From: Kordiimonas gwangyangensis DSM 19435 = JCM 12864
GTDB lineage: Bacteria > Pseudomonadota > Alphaproteobacteria > Sphingomonadales > Kordiimonadaceae
Assembly (NCBI RefSeq): GCF_000375545.1
Contig: NZ_AQXF01000005.1
Span: 147,548 to 211,547, forward strand
Direction of reading: 5' to 3'
Length of the DNA: 64,000 nt
Of the stretch, positions 37,055 to 48,909 are shown one piece after another; the stretch's first letter is position 1, and the number at the start of each line of letters is the position of its first letter. The notes below the pieces were generated by a model. It made no database searches. It saw nothing but the letters and a program-made list of their open reading frames with translations, and had not been told where the DNA came from. Position numbers and translations under genes: made by a program.

Positions 37055-37621
37055 CTAGCGCCCCACCGAACTTTCCGCCTTATCGTCTTCAATTTCTTTG
37101 ACGAAGAAGGTGTATGAAAGGGTGACCTCGCTAACTTCATCCAGATTCCGATCCTCAGCAATCAGAGGATCGATAAAGTAGACGACCGGCATACTGATCC
37201 GTTCGCCCGGTTTCAGCTCCTGCTCTGTAAAGCAGAAACATTCAATCTTTGCAAAATATTCACCCGCTTTGTGCGGGGTAACATTGTATGTCGCCGTACC
37301 GACGATGGTTTTGTTCGTCGGATTATAGGCCTCATAGTAAGCCAGCTTCTGTTCGCCAATGTGCATCTTCTGGCTGATCTGAACTGGCTTGAAATCCCAT
37401 GGCATATCGCGGTGGACGGCTGCGTTGAAACGAACCTTCATCTCACGCTCAATCACTTCGCCGCTCGAGACTTCTACTTGCTGCGTGGTGCCGCCGTAAC
37501 CCGTAACCTGACAAAAGAGGTTATATAGAGGCACAGCGGCATAAGCCATACCGACCATGCCCACAGCAACACCCGCAAAGATGAAGGCCATGCGGCCGTT
37601 TTTCTTGCTTATATCACTCAT
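37055..37621 (-). CDS. ctaG: Cytochrome c oxidase assembly protein CtaG/Cox11
   Basis: A 188-residue protein anchored by one N-terminal helix (about 10-31) with a periplasmic copper-binding domain. The copper site is in ECFCFTEQELKPGE near residue 127. It delivers copper to the CuB site of subunit I. Its ATG overlaps the stop of the small upstream ORF (ATGA). The length and gene order are the usual alphaproteobacterial ones. Confidence 0.96.
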   Translation of the reverse strand: MSDISKKNGRMAFIFAGVAVGMVGMAYAAVPLYNLFCQVTGYGGTTQQVEVSSGEVIEREMKVRFNAAVHRDMPWDFKPVQISQKMHIGEQKLAYYEAYNPTNKTIVGTATYNVTPHKAGEYFAKIECFCFTEQELKPGERISMPVVYFIDPLIAEDRNLDEVSEVTLSYTFFVKEIEDDKAESSVGR

Positions 37622-37746
37622 GGCGCGAGAGCCTTGATTTTGAAGAAGCTGATCACAGCAATCAAAATCACAAATGCGGCGAGCGACAAGCCCAGCACGC
37701 GGTTGCGCTTCTTCATGCGCTGATGCATTTCAGATTCTTGTGTCAT
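37618..37746 (-). CDS. Small CoxF-like membrane protein
   Basis: A 42-residue ORF that begins [20 protein letters not shown], continues with one hydrophobic helix (about 17-35) and ends FFKIKALAP. It overlaps ctaB by 3 bases upstream and ctaG by 3 bases downstream through ATGA junctions, which is strong evidence of translation. A small helix protein in this slot is often annotated CoxF in alphaproteobacteria; its role in oxidase assembly is presumed. Confidence 0.8.
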   Translation of the reverse strand: MTQESEMHQRMKKRNRVLGLSLAAFVILIAVISFFKIKALAP

Positions 37747-38663
37747 GCAACAACTCCGGCAATCAGGCGTTCTGCTGCAAGCGTAGCGAACAGCGAAAAC
37801 AGATACAAAATCGAGAAGGCGAACAGCTTCCGGTCGGCTTTCTCATGGCCGCGCCAGACAAAGGCCGCAAGCACAAGGAACCAGGCACCAAGAAGTGTGG
37901 ATACGACGCCATAAACCGGCCCCGCAAAACCCATGAAATACGGCGCGATGCCGCATGGAACCACCAGAAGGCTGTAGAGCATGATCTGGCGACGGGTTTC
38001 CTCTGGGCCTGCAACAACAGGCAGCATAGGCACGCCCACCTTCTCGTAATCTTTCGAGATGAAGAGCGACAGCGCCCAGAAGTGCGGCGGAGTCCAGAGG
38101 AAGATAATACCAAAGAGCACAAGGCTCTCGATCGTGACGCTATCGGTGACCGCAGCCCAGCCAATGACCGGTGGGAAAGCACCGGCCGCGCCACCGATGA
38201 CGATGTTCTGCGGCGTGCGGCGCTTGAGCCACATGGAATAGATCACAACATAGAAGAAAATCGTGAGCGCAAGCAGTGCGGCTGCCGTCAGGTTGACGAT
38301 AAGGCCGAGCAGCACAACAGACGCAATGCTGAGCGTAAGGCCGAAACCGAGCGCATCACCCGGTGTTACCTTGCCAGCAGGAATGGGGCGGTTTGCCGTG
38401 CGCTTCATGATCGCGTCGATATCCGCGTCATACCACATATTGAGCGCGCCGCTGGCGCCTGCCCCCACGGCGATCAACAGGATCGCAGCAAAGGCAAGAA
38501 CCGGGTTCATTTCACCGGGCGCGGCAACAAGGCCGACAAAGCCGGTGAAAATAACAAGTGACATCACCCGCGGCTTAAGGAGCGCGAAGAAGTCACGCGC
38601 CTCAGCCTCCCGCGATGCGGAAGGCTGAGAGCGGTCGTTAAAAGATGTCAGGCTATCTGCCAA
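37743..38663 (-). CDS. ctaB: Protoheme IX farnesyltransferase (heme O synthase)
   Basis: A 306-residue UbiA-fold prenyltransferase with about nine helices that attaches a farnesyl chain to heme B. The first acidic motif is [19 protein letters not shown] near residue 76 and the second is [14 protein letters not shown]. The start is TTG at 38663, 8 bases after AAGGA; no ATG or GTG fits. It lies 30 bases after coxA, and its end overlaps the small CoxF-like ORF. Confidence 0.95.
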   Translation of the reverse strand: MADSLTSFNDRSQPSASREAEARDFFALLKPRVMSLVIFTGFVGLVAAPGEMNPVLAFAAILLIAVGAGASGALNMWYDADIDAIMKRTANRPIPAGKVTPGDALGFGLTLSIASVVLLGLIVNLTAAALLALTIFFYVVIYSMWLKRRTPQNIVIGGAAGAFPPVIGWAAVTDSVTIESLVLFGIIFLWTPPHFWALSLFISKDYEKVGVPMLPVVAGPEETRRQIMLYSLLVVPCGIAPYFMGFAGPVYGVVSTLLGAWFLVLAAFVWRGHEKADRKLFAFSILYLFSLFATLAAERLIAGVVA

Positions 38664-38693
38664 AACACTGTTCCTTGTCTAACGATCAAGCGC

Positions 38694-41214
<2,521 letters not shown>

Positions 41215-41538
41215 AGTTCTGCTTTCCTTTTGTTCCTACCCTATGCGGGCAACCGACCGGCTAATAAATTAACCCCAACCTGTCGGCAGTTCGATGACGC
41301 CCTGACCCTGCCGGACAATATCGTCATCGAATTGAATGCGGGCACGTTATACCAGACGTTTTCTCAGGCTCAAGCCCGAGAGATGCCCAACGGCCATTTT
41401 TCTGCCGTAAATCGTTAATTTTTCGCCCCACCAGCTTGCGTTTTACGCGGCAGGATATCATGTTAAACACCATCCGAGGGCAGAAAATGCGTCAATTCGC
41501 CGCAATTTTCCGCAGAAAACCAAGTGAGGAGTTTTTCC
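41215..41538. promoter_or_regulatory. Divergent intergenic region between coxB and tldD
   Basis: A 324-base region with no gene I can support. It must hold the promoters of the cox operon and of tldD. The only structure I see is a 13-bp inverted repeat with one mismatch (CAGTTCGATGACG at 41287-41299 and CGTCATCGAATTG at 41322-41334, 22-base spacer), on the coxB side. Confidence 0.45.
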
Positions 41539-42972
41539 ATGTCCGATGCCGCAGCGTCGCTCAACTTCTTTTTTAAAGAGTCAGACCTTGATGAGAGCCG
41601 CACAGAGGCACTCGTTGGCGAAACGCTTCACGGCATGGAAGACGGCGAATTATATCTAGAGGCCACACAATCCGAGTCTTTCACTTTCGATGACGGCAGG
41701 CTCAAATCGGCGAGCTTTGATTCAAGTCAAGGTTTCGGACTTCGTGCCGTTGCAGGCGAATCAACCGGGTACGCCCATTCAAATGAACTGTCCGAAGCCG
41801 CCATCCGGCGCGCTGGTGAAACCATTCGCGCGGTGAAGACGGGTAAAGACGGTCACATGAGCCTGGCCCCTGCCCGTACGAACAAGCAGCTGTATACAGA
41901 CGACAACCCACTCGGCGGTATCGAGTTTGGTCGCAAGGTCAGGCTTCTTGAAGAGATTGATGCCTACGCCCGCGCGCAGGACGACCGTATAAGACAGGTG
42001 AGCGCGAGCCTTCTCGGCAGTTGGCAGGCGGTAGAGATTATCCGTGCCGACGGTCACCGGGTGCGCGACTTCCGCCCCCTCGTGCGCTTGAACGTTTCCG
42101 TGGTCATGGGCGATGGTGAGCGTCAGGAAGTCGGCTATGAAGGTTTGGGCGGCCGTGAATCATACGATTTCCTCTTTGACGAGGGGCATTGGCAGGCGCA
42201 GGTTAAGGAAGCGATCCGGCAGGCCGAAGTAAACTTGGCAAGTGTGGATGCGCCAGCCGGCGAGATGACCGTGGTTCTCGGCCCGGGCTGGCCCGGCGTA
42301 CTACTTCACGAAGCTGTGGGTCACGGGCTAGAGGGTGACTTCAACCGTAAAAAGACTTCGGCCTTTGCAGGCCTCATGGGTGAACAAGTCGCGGCCAAGG
42401 GAATCACCGTGGTTGACGATGGTACCTTGACGGACAAACGGGGTAGCCTGACCGTGGACGATGAGGGCACGCCGACGGAACGCACGGTACTAATTGAGGA
42501 CGGCGTGCTTAAGGGCTACATGCAGGACCGGCTGAACGCGCGACTGATGGGTATGACGCCCACAGGCAATGGCCGTCGCCAGAGTTTCGCCCACCAACCA
42601 ATGCCGCGCATGACCAATACATTCATGCTCGCGGGCGACAAAGACCCGGCTGAGATCCTCGCGAGCGTTGACGACGGTCTCTATGCTGTCAACTTCGGTG
42701 GTGGTCAGGTGGATATCACATCCGGCAAGTTTGTTTTCTCATGCACGGAAGCCTACCGAGTACGCGGCGGCAAGATCATGGAGCCGGTTAAAGGCGCCAC
42801 CCTCATCGGCAACGGGCCAGACGTGCTGAAGCGCGTGTCGATGATCGGCAATGACCTGAAACTTGATCGCGGCGTCGGAACTTGCGGAAAGGGCGGGCAA
42901 AGTGTTCCGGCGGGTGTTGGCCAACCAACGCTCCGCATTGACGGCATCACTGTGGGCGGTACAGCGGGCTAG
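41539..42972 (+). CDS. tldD: Metalloprotease TldD
   Basis: A 477-residue TldD subunit with the zinc motif HEAVGHGLEGDFNRKKTS near residue 257. With its partner TldE/PmbA it forms a peptidase that processes modified peptides and unfolded chains; tldE is not in this window. The ATG at 41539 is 8 bases after TGAGGAG. tldD next to the cox operon is a recurring alphaproteobacterial arrangement. Its end overlaps the convergent PAS gene by 4 bases. Confidence 0.95.
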   Translation: MSDAAASLNFFFKESDLDESRTEALVGETLHGMEDGELYLEATQSESFTFDDGRLKSASFDSSQGFGLRAVAGESTGYAHSNELSEAAIRRAGETIRAVKTGKDGHMSLAPARTNKQLYTDDNPLGGIEFGRKVRLLEEIDAYARAQDDRIRQVSASLLGSWQAVEIIRADGHRVRDFRPLVRLNVSVVMGDGERQEVGYEGLGGRESYDFLFDEGHWQAQVKEAIRQAEVNLASVDAPAGEMTVVLGPGWPGVLLHEAVGHGLEGDFNRKKTSAFAGLMGEQVAAKGITVVDDGTLTDKRGSLTVDDEGTPTERTVLIEDGVLKGYMQDRLNARLMGMTPTGNGRRQSFAHQPMPRMTNTFMLAGDKDPAEILASVDDGLYAVNFGGGQVDITSGKFVFSCTEAYRVRGGKIMEPVKGATLIGNGPDVLKRVSMIGNDLKLDRGVGTCGKGGQSVPAGVGQPTLRIDGITVGGTAG

Positions 42973-43544
42973 GCTTCAAGCGCGCTATCCGGTTTGCCCG
43001 CACCTATATCGATGTAGCGAAACTGGTCAGAGAATTCGACATGGCTTTGGCGGCGGCGTTTGCGCTCGGCCGCCAGGCCTTGCACGCCAAGGACAGGCAC
43101 CACCACCTGCATAATCTTCAAAACTGTATCCGGCTCGTCTGGCGCTATTGGCACGGAAACGCCCACAAAATCTTGACCTTCCACTGATGGCGTGGTCCAG
43201 ACCGCCCCGGCCGGTTGTTCAACAAGGCTCCAAAGCCTGCGCGAACGAAGTCCTCTCACGCTGATATCAGTGATCTCAAGGTAGTTCATGCCGGTGAAGT
43301 CAAAACCGTAAATATCCTGATACAGACTGCCGGAAAAACGGAAGATAAAGCTGTCAGGCGCCTGCGCTTCGAGCAGCATCATACCCCGCATCAGGTCAGG
43401 CAAATCGTTTGTTTTGATCTGGCTGCGAAGCGGCATCAACTCTCGCCCGCGCCACCGGCACCACGCCTTCAGCACGTCTGAAATTGCAGAGCGTTCAGCG
43501 AACGGCGGCAGTTGGTCAAATATACTGTTTTGTGCGGCGCTCAT
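42969..43544 (-). CDS. PAS domain protein (PAS_5 type), second copy
   Basis: A 191-residue protein consisting mainly of a PAS_5 domain: VLKAWCRWRGRELMPLRSQIKTNDLPDLMRGM region, then FIFRFSGSLYQDIYGFDFTGMNY near 68-90 and a long C-terminal part ending near a positively charged KRRRQSH. It has no output domain. It is a distant paralogue of the protein at 31493-32224. Confidence 0.72.
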   Translation of the reverse strand: MSAAQNSIFDQLPPFAERSAISDVLKAWCRWRGRELMPLRSQIKTNDLPDLMRGMMLLEAQAPDSFIFRFSGSLYQDIYGFDFTGMNYLEITDISVRGLRSRRLWSLVEQPAGAVWTTPSVEGQDFVGVSVPIAPDEPDTVLKIMQVVVPVLGVQGLAAERKRRRQSHVEFSDQFRYIDIGAGKPDSALEA

Positions 43545-43708
43545 AAGATATTAACCGGTTCTGGCCTACTAATAACCACTTAAAACGCGGCTCAAGCATG
43601 CGGGAAGGCGCCCAAAGCCGCAAGTGATTTGAATTCAGGCTTGATCATCGAAACGAAATCGTCAAGTGTATGCCCCGCTATCCGTGTGGGGCGGTTCGGA
43701 AAGTAGGA

Positions 43709-44467
43709 ATGAAGTTTCCTTTGTTGTTTGCAGGTCTGGTTTCTTTGTGGAGCTTGTCAGCTTTAGCTGACGAAAAGCCTTCGCTCGCGGTAACCTATTA
43801 CCATTATCCCCCGCACCTTCTTGTGGTGGACGGTAAACCCGCAGGCCTCTACGCCGAACAAGTGGAAAAGATCGCTACAGCAGCCGGCTTCGATGTCGCG
43901 TGGCAACCTTCCAGTATTGATGAAGAAGCACGGATGCTTGATGACGGCCGCCGCCTAATTTGCACAACTGGCCGCTTGCGCACCCCTGACCGCGCTGCGG
44001 TCTGGAGCTTCCTGCCCTATATTTTTGATGTGGTTCCCGGTGACCTCGTGGTCGCTGACCCCACACAGGCGGACAAGATCAGAACGCATGGCTCGCTCGT
44101 CAATCTTGTGCGGGACAAGTCGCTGATCGGTGCCCTCCTTGAGAGCGGTGTATATGGGCAGGAGGTTGACACTGTCCTTGCTTCTGAAAAGCCACGCTGG
44201 ATTCTACGCACTGGTAAAACCGACCTTCAACTTCTGAACATGGTTGTTGCGGGCCGCGCACACTATGCAATCGTACCGGAAGACCAATGGCATTTCGCGA
44301 TGGACGAAAACCCGGAGATTGCAAACCTGAAACCCATTCACGGTGTCGGCACGATGCCTTCGCTGCCCATCTTCATCGCTTGTAGCCGCGGGCTCCCCAA
44401 AAGCACGCTGAATGCCCTTGGGGACGCCATGGCCAACCTTGGCTTTACATACCAGCCGCTAGAGTAG
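43709..44467 (+). CDS. Periplasmic solute-binding-type protein (family 3)
   Basis: A 252-residue protein with a signal peptide (about 1-20, ending SALA-DEK) and a family 3 extracellular solute-binding fold: SLAVTYYHYPPHLLVVDGKPAGLYAE near 25, later GRAHYAIVPEDQWHFAM near 195. No ABC permease or kinase is adjacent, so it may be an orphan sensor or binding protein. The ATG at 43709 follows GGAAAG by 7 bases. Its 3-prime end overlaps the convergent azoreductase gene by 23 bases. Confidence 0.78.
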   Translation: MKFPLLFAGLVSLWSLSALADEKPSLAVTYYHYPPHLLVVDGKPAGLYAEQVEKIATAAGFDVAWQPSSIDEEARMLDDGRRLICTTGRLRTPDRAAVWSFLPYIFDVVPGDLVVADPTQADKIRTHGSLVNLVRDKSLIGALLESGVYGQEVDTVLASEKPRWILRTGKTDLQLLNMVVAGRAHYAIVPEDQWHFAMDENPEIANLKPIHGVGTMPSLPIFIACSRGLPKSTLNALGDAMANLGFTYQPLE

Positions 44468-45140
44468 TGTTGCTGTCGCCGCACAACTGACGAACGAGCG
44501 CTTCGATTTCCTGCTCAGCAGCACTCAGCGATGCCTCAAGCTTCTCACCGCCATATTCGTCGTATTCTGCGGCTACCATATGCACATCCTGCACGCCAAT
44601 ATAGGCAAACGCAGTTTTGATGGCTGGCTCCACATGGTTGCTAGACTCAAGTGGGCCTCCGGCACCGTATCCCACGTCCCCGCGGGATGAGAGCAGCACC
44701 AGTTTCTTGCCTTCCGTCAACATTGGCCAGTAGCTGACATCTGCGCCACTGCGTTCGAAACCGAACGTGCGCCCTACCCTTACGATATTGTCGATATAGG
44801 CCTTGAACTGCGCAGGCATGCCAAAATTATACATTGGCACACCAACGACCACGATATCCGCAGCCATAAGCTCATCCACAAGTTCGTCGCTTTCCCGGAG
44901 CACGTCATGCATCCATGGTTCCCTGTCCGCTGCTTTCGTGAAAGCAGCATGAATCCACTCTCCTGTGACGGGCTGCGGCGGCATTGCACCGACATCACGG
45001 TACACCACTTTATCCTCAGGGCGTGAGGCGCGCCAACCTTCCATGAAACGTGCGCTGAGGCGGCGGGAGTGGGAGCCATACCGCTCCTGATCCGACCGGC
45101 CGAGCCGGGCACTGGCATCAATGTGAAGAAGGGTCGTCAT
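44445..45140 (-). CDS. FMN-dependent NADH-azoreductase-like flavodoxin-fold oxidoreductase
   Basis: A 231-residue protein of the AzoR/quinone reductase group. SARLGRSDQERYGSHSRRLS near residue 11 binds the FMN phosphate, and VVVGVPMYNFGMPAQFKAYID near 97 is the family's central strand and loop. It probably reduces quinones or azo compounds with NAD(P)H. It is about 30 residues longer than E. coli AzoR, mostly at the C-terminus. Divergent from a LysR gene, which probably regulates it. Confidence 0.87.
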   Translation of the reverse strand: MTTLLHIDASARLGRSDQERYGSHSRRLSARFMEGWRASRPEDKVVYRDVGAMPPQPVTGEWIHAAFTKAADREPWMHDVLRESDELVDELMAADIVVVGVPMYNFGMPAQFKAYIDNIVRVGRTFGFERSGADVSYWPMLTEGKKLVLLSSRGDVGYGAGGPLESSNHVEPAIKTAFAYIGVQDVHMVAAEYDEYGGEKLEASLSAAEQEIEALVRQLCGDSNTTLAAGM

Positions 45141-45267
45141 AACATAATCCTCTCGGTCTATAATCGGCCAGATGGCTCAATTGTGTTTTTCCGTGAGGCT
45201 TATGTTTGTGCTATTGCCCATCTAACAAACTCTATATTCTCAGCCAACAGATGAGTATAGTTCATTC

Positions 45268-46161
45268 ATGAGAAGGCTACCCCCACTCCCCGCCATCCGT
45301 GCGTTCGAAGCCGCGGCTAGGCTGCAAAGTTTCAAGGAAGCTGGGCGGGAACTGGGCGTAACTCCCACGGCTATCAGTCATCAGATCAAATCGCTTGAGG
45401 GCATCCTGCAGACGCAGCTTTTCATCCGACAGATTCGGAAGGTGGAGCTAACTCCGGCTGGCGCACAGCTCTACCCAGCGTGTGGTGAGGCGCTTGATCT
45501 GATTGCAGAAGCCGTTGGTAAACTCAGGCCAAACACGAGCCGCCGCAATGTAGTACTTTCTGTCACCAGCAGTTTCATGACGCAGTGGCTCATGCCTCGG
45601 TTGTCAGAATTCGCAGAGGCCCATCCCAGCATCAACTTGCAGCTCCATGCTTCAGAGACCGTAGTGCCCTTGGGTAGCGGCATCGCAGATATCGCGGTGC
45701 GCTATGGGCCCGCGCCTCAAGGCGAGATGATGCACGCTTTCTTGTTCCAAGATTGCTTCGCACCGGTATGTAGCCCCCTACTCCCCATACCAGACCTTGA
45801 ACACGCCGCTGATGTGCCACGGATATCCAGCCGCTGGCACAAACCCGACAGCAAGACGCCCACTTGGTCGCGCTGGTTCAGTGCTGCGGGGCTCAAGGTG
45901 CCAGATGGCGCGCCAGCCCTGAGCTTCGATGATGACACGCACGCGGCACAAGCTGCAATAGCCGGGCGCGGCATGGCGCTTTTGAGTGTGCGGATGATGA
46001 GCAAGGAGATTGCGGAAGGGCTTCTTGTTCGCCCTTATGAGCCAAGCCTAGAAGGCCATGGGCATTATGCGCTTTATCCGGCGAACGCACGCAAAAAGAA
46101 TGACATCGAAGCAGTGCAGGGCTGGCTTGTCCAGGCCACCGCACCGCTTCGAGAGATTTGA
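45268..46161 (+). CDS. LysR family transcriptional regulator (GcvA-like)
   Basis: A 297-residue LysR protein. The winged helix-turn-helix is AIRAFEAAARLQSFKEAGRELGVTPTAISHQIKSLE (residues 8-44); the effector domain follows from about 90. The start MRRLPPLPAIRAFEAA resembles GcvA-type members. It is divergent from the azoreductase gene with a 127-base gap, the usual layout of a regulator and its target. Convergent with scoB, whose end is adjacent. Confidence 0.92.
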   Translation: MRRLPPLPAIRAFEAAARLQSFKEAGRELGVTPTAISHQIKSLEGILQTQLFIRQIRKVELTPAGAQLYPACGEALDLIAEAVGKLRPNTSRRNVVLSVTSSFMTQWLMPRLSEFAEAHPSINLQLHASETVVPLGSGIADIAVRYGPAPQGEMMHAFLFQDCFAPVCSPLLPIPDLEHAADVPRISSRWHKPDSKTPTWSRWFSAAGLKVPDGAPALSFDDDTHAAQAAIAGRGMALLSVRMMSKEIAEGLLVRPYEPSLEGHGHYALYPANARKKNDIEAVQGWLVQATAPLREI

Positions 46162-46791
46162 TTATTGGACGATGGTCGCTTCGGTTGCCGCTTTGACGTC
46201 ATCCATGGTGACGCCGTCAGCAAGCTCAACTACCTTGAGGCCGCCTTCAACCACATCAAAGACGCCGAGGCCGGTGATGATGCGGTCCACCACCTGCGTG
46301 CCCGTGAGCGGCAGGGTGCAGGCCTTCAGGAGCTTCGAGGCGCCCGCCTTATTGGTGTGATCCATGATCACCACCACGCGCTTGACGCCAGCCACAAGAT
46401 CCATCGCGCCGCCCATGCCCTTGACCATCTTGCCCGGGATCATCCAGTTAGCGAGGTCACCGTTCTCCGCCACTTCCATGGCACCAAGGATCGAGAGGTC
46501 AATATGACCACCACGGATCATGCCGAAGCTGTCCGCGGATGAGAAATAGCTTGAGGTCGGCAGTTCAGTGATCGTCTGCTTGCCGGCGTTGATGAGGTCC
46601 GGGTCAACCTCGTCCTCATAGGGGAATGGGCCCATGCCCAGCATGCCGTTCTCGCTCTGGAGCGTGACTTCCATGCCCTCAGGGATATAGTTGGCCACAA
46701 GCGTCGGGATACCGATGCCGAGGTTCACGTAGAAGCCGTCTTCAAGTTCACGTGCCGCGCGGGCGGCCATCTGGTTACGATCCCAAGCCAT
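46162..46791 (-). CDS. scoB: 3-oxoacid CoA-transferase subunit B
   Basis: A 209-residue subunit with the active-site glutamate in [16 protein letters not shown] near residue 45. With ScoA it transfers CoA from succinyl-CoA to acetoacetate or similar 3-oxoacids. The start overlaps the scoA stop by one base (TAATG). Confidence 0.95.
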   Translation of the reverse strand: MAWDRNQMAARAARELEDGFYVNLGIGIPTLVANYIPEGMEVTLQSENGMLGMGPFPYEDEVDPDLINAGKQTITELPTSSYFSSADSFGMIRGGHIDLSILGAMEVAENGDLANWMIPGKMVKGMGGAMDLVAGVKRVVVIMDHTNKAGASKLLKACTLPLTGTQVVDRIITGLGVFDVVEGGLKVVELADGVTMDDVKAATEATIVQ

Positions 46792-47495
46792 TAGACTGCC
46801 TCCCTTTCACGAACAGTGCGCTGCTCGATGCGTTTCTCGAACGTGCCTTTCACAATACGCTGCACAAAAATACCTGGCGTGTGGATGTGGTCAGGGTCCA
46901 GTTCACCCGGCTGCACCAGTTCTTCAACCTCGGCCACCGTCACCTTGCCGGCGGTTGCCATCATCGGGTTGAAGTTACGTGCGGTCTTGCGGAAGATGAG
47001 GTTGCCTTCGGTGTCGCCCTTCCAGGCTTTCACGATTGAGACATCAGCTGTCAGGCCGGTCTCGAGGATAAAGGTCTCGCCACCAAAATCCTTGTGTTCC
47101 TTACCTTCGGCGATGAGCGTGCCCACACCGGTCTTGGTGTAGAAGCCCGGAATACCTGCGCCACCTGCGCGAATACGCTCGGCAAGCGTGCCCTGCGGGT
47201 TGAACTCAAGCTGCAGCTCGCCGTCAAGGTACTGACGCTCGAACTCCTTGTTCTCACCCACATAGGACGAGACCATCTTGGCGATCTGTTTGGCGTCCAG
47301 AAGCACGCCAAGGCCGAAACCGTCGACACCGCAGTTGTTGGAAATGACTGTCAGGCCTGAAACGCCGGACTTGTGGACAGCCGCGATCAGGTTCTCCGGA
47401 ATACCGCAAAGCCCGAAGCCGCCAGCCATCATGGTCATGCCGTCAAACAGCAGACCATCCAGCGCAGCTTCCGCGCTCTCATATACTTTTTTCAT
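46791..47495 (-). CDS. scoA: 3-oxoacid CoA-transferase subunit A
   Basis: A 234-residue subunit starting [20 protein letters not shown], with the CoA-binding [13 protein letters not shown] near residue 26 and [11 protein letters not shown] later. GGGAGG precedes the ATG at 7 bases. First gene of the scoAB pair, which lets cells use ketone bodies or 3-oxoacids. Confidence 0.95.
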   Translation of the reverse strand: MKKVYESAEAALDGLLFDGMTMMAGGFGLCGIPENLIAAVHKSGVSGLTVISNNCGVDGFGLGVLLDAKQIAKMVSSYVGENKEFERQYLDGELQLEFNPQGTLAERIRAGGAGIPGFYTKTGVGTLIAEGKEHKDFGGETFILETGLTADVSIVKAWKGDTEGNLIFRKTARNFNPMMATAGKVTVAEVEELVQPGELDPDHIHTPGIFVQRIVKGTFEKRIEQRTVREREAV

Positions 47496-47695
47496 GCAAA
47501 CCTCCCGAACAGGAATTGGGGATCAGGGGACCGCCTGAAGGCGCTCTAAGGCCTTAAATACAGCCAAATGCGTCCCTAGCGTGACCGTTGCCAATCGACA
47601 TACCGCTAAATAGTTTCATTTGCAACAATATCGAAAAGCTGCGGTTTCTTTCTGAGGCATCTTGATGCCTTTGTTAAGCCACATTATGTGTATGC

Positions 47696-47701
47696 TATAA
47701 A
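47696..47701 (+). promoter_or_regulatory. Extended -10 promoter candidate for the small membrane protein gene
   Basis: TGCTATAAA is an extended -10 element, with TTGTTA 19 bases further upstream as a weak -35. A perfect palindrome GCGCTATAGCGC (47709-47720) lies just downstream, between the promoter and the gene start at 47746. Confidence 0.4.
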
Positions 47702-47745
47702 TAGACAAGCGCTATAGCGCATTTGACAGCGATTGGAGACTAGGC

Positions 47746-48015
47746 ATGGTACGCCTGTTGTGCCGCCTGATAGGTACATTTTTCTGTTTGTTCGGCATTC
47801 TTGGAATGCTGACACCGATTCCGTTCGGCATCATCTTTTTCGTGATCGGGCTCATGTTTCTCATCCCCAGCACGCCGTCGGTTGCCCGTCTTGTTCGGGG
47901 CGCGCGGGCGCGTGTTGGCCTTTTTGATCGCGCCATGCATGCCGCAACTCGGGTAGCACCTGCCCCTTATCGTCGCGTCCTCCGCCAAACCGAAATTGGC
48001 GGCTACGACTGGTAG
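47746..48015 (+). CDS. Small inner-membrane protein, unknown function
   Basis: An 89-residue protein with two hydrophobic helices (about 5-22 and 25-42) joined by TPIPFG and followed by a basic, partly amphipathic tail. The layout resembles PGPGW-type small membrane proteins, but the PGPGW motif itself is not present, so I leave it unassigned. The ATG has GGAG 9 bases upstream. It stands alone between scoA and the glutathione transferase pair. Confidence 0.7.
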   Translation: MVRLLCRLIGTFFCLFGILGMLTPIPFGIIFFVIGLMFLIPSTPSVARLVRGARARVGLFDRAMHAATRVAPAPYRRVLRQTEIGGYDW

Positions 48016-48175
48016 TTACCGCCTACTTCATTCGGCACCACTCTATTTTTCCCCTTACATTTCAGTCGCTTGATGCGACTTTTAATATTCTTCCATTCGT
48101 TGCTGACATTTTTTGTCAGTAGGCGTTGGCTAGGTTTGTCCTCGACGCCCGATCACGATAGCGAGGATAATCAAA

Positions 48176-48898
48176 ATGACAGTGAAACTTCAGCTTTGCG
48201 CCTTCCCAACCGGTGAAGGCATGTTCAACCTGAGCCCTTTCTGCACTAAAGCGGACATCCTTTTAAAAATGGCGGAAGTCGACTACGAACTCGTGGTCCC
48301 TGAAGACTTCAAGGCCTATTCAAAACAAAAGCTCCCTGTGCTTATTGACGCCAGCGAGGTGATTGAAGACAGCGAAATGATCCGTGCGCACCTTGAGCAA
48401 AAACATGGTGCCAACTTCAGCCGCCATCTGGCAAAAGTGCAGCGCGCCATCGGCCATAGCTTGTGCCGCATGGTAGAGGAACGCACACGGTATGCACTGC
48501 TGCATGCACGCTGGGCAACGGATGATGGTTGGGCACAGACCAAAGCGATCTTTTTTGCACAAGCACCGGACGAGATTGCCAACGCTGTGCGGGAGCGTGT
48601 CCGCGAAACCCTGTATCTGGACGGGTTCGGGCGGCACAGCGACGCGGAGATCAAGGCCTTTGTCCGTGAGGATCTTTCCGCGCTTTCCATCATACTCGGC
48701 AGTGATGACTGGTTCTTTGGCCGTGAGCCTAGCTTTGTTGACGCCTGTGTGCTGGGCCTGCTGGCCAACTTCTACGCATCGCCGATCAAAACCTGGACCG
48801 CTGACATGGTAGCTGAATTTGCCACCCTCAAGACCTATGTCGAACGTGGCTTGGCACGTTGGTACCCCGCATCCCATGCACTCCTTATGGCTGCGTAA
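48176..48898 (+). CDS. Fax-like glutathione S-transferase family protein, copy 1
   Basis: A 240-residue protein with a thioredoxin-like N-domain (FPTGEGMFNLSPFCTKADILL, then SKQKLPVLIDASEVIEDSEMI) and an all-helical C-domain from about 90. The SPFCTKA segment with a conserved cysteine is typical of the metaxin/failed-axon-connections group rather than classical GSTs. The start has GAGGA 9 bases upstream. It is followed 11 bases later by a paralogue; the two probably form one transcript. Confidence 0.86.
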   Translation: MTVKLQLCAFPTGEGMFNLSPFCTKADILLKMAEVDYELVVPEDFKAYSKQKLPVLIDASEVIEDSEMIRAHLEQKHGANFSRHLAKVQRAIGHSLCRMVEERTRYALLHARWATDDGWAQTKAIFFAQAPDEIANAVRERVRETLYLDGFGRHSDAEIKAFVREDLSALSIILGSDDWFFGREPSFVDACVLGLLANFYASPIKTWTADMVAEFATLKTYVERGLARWYPASHALLMAA

Positions 48899-48909
48899 GG
48901 ACTAGAGCC

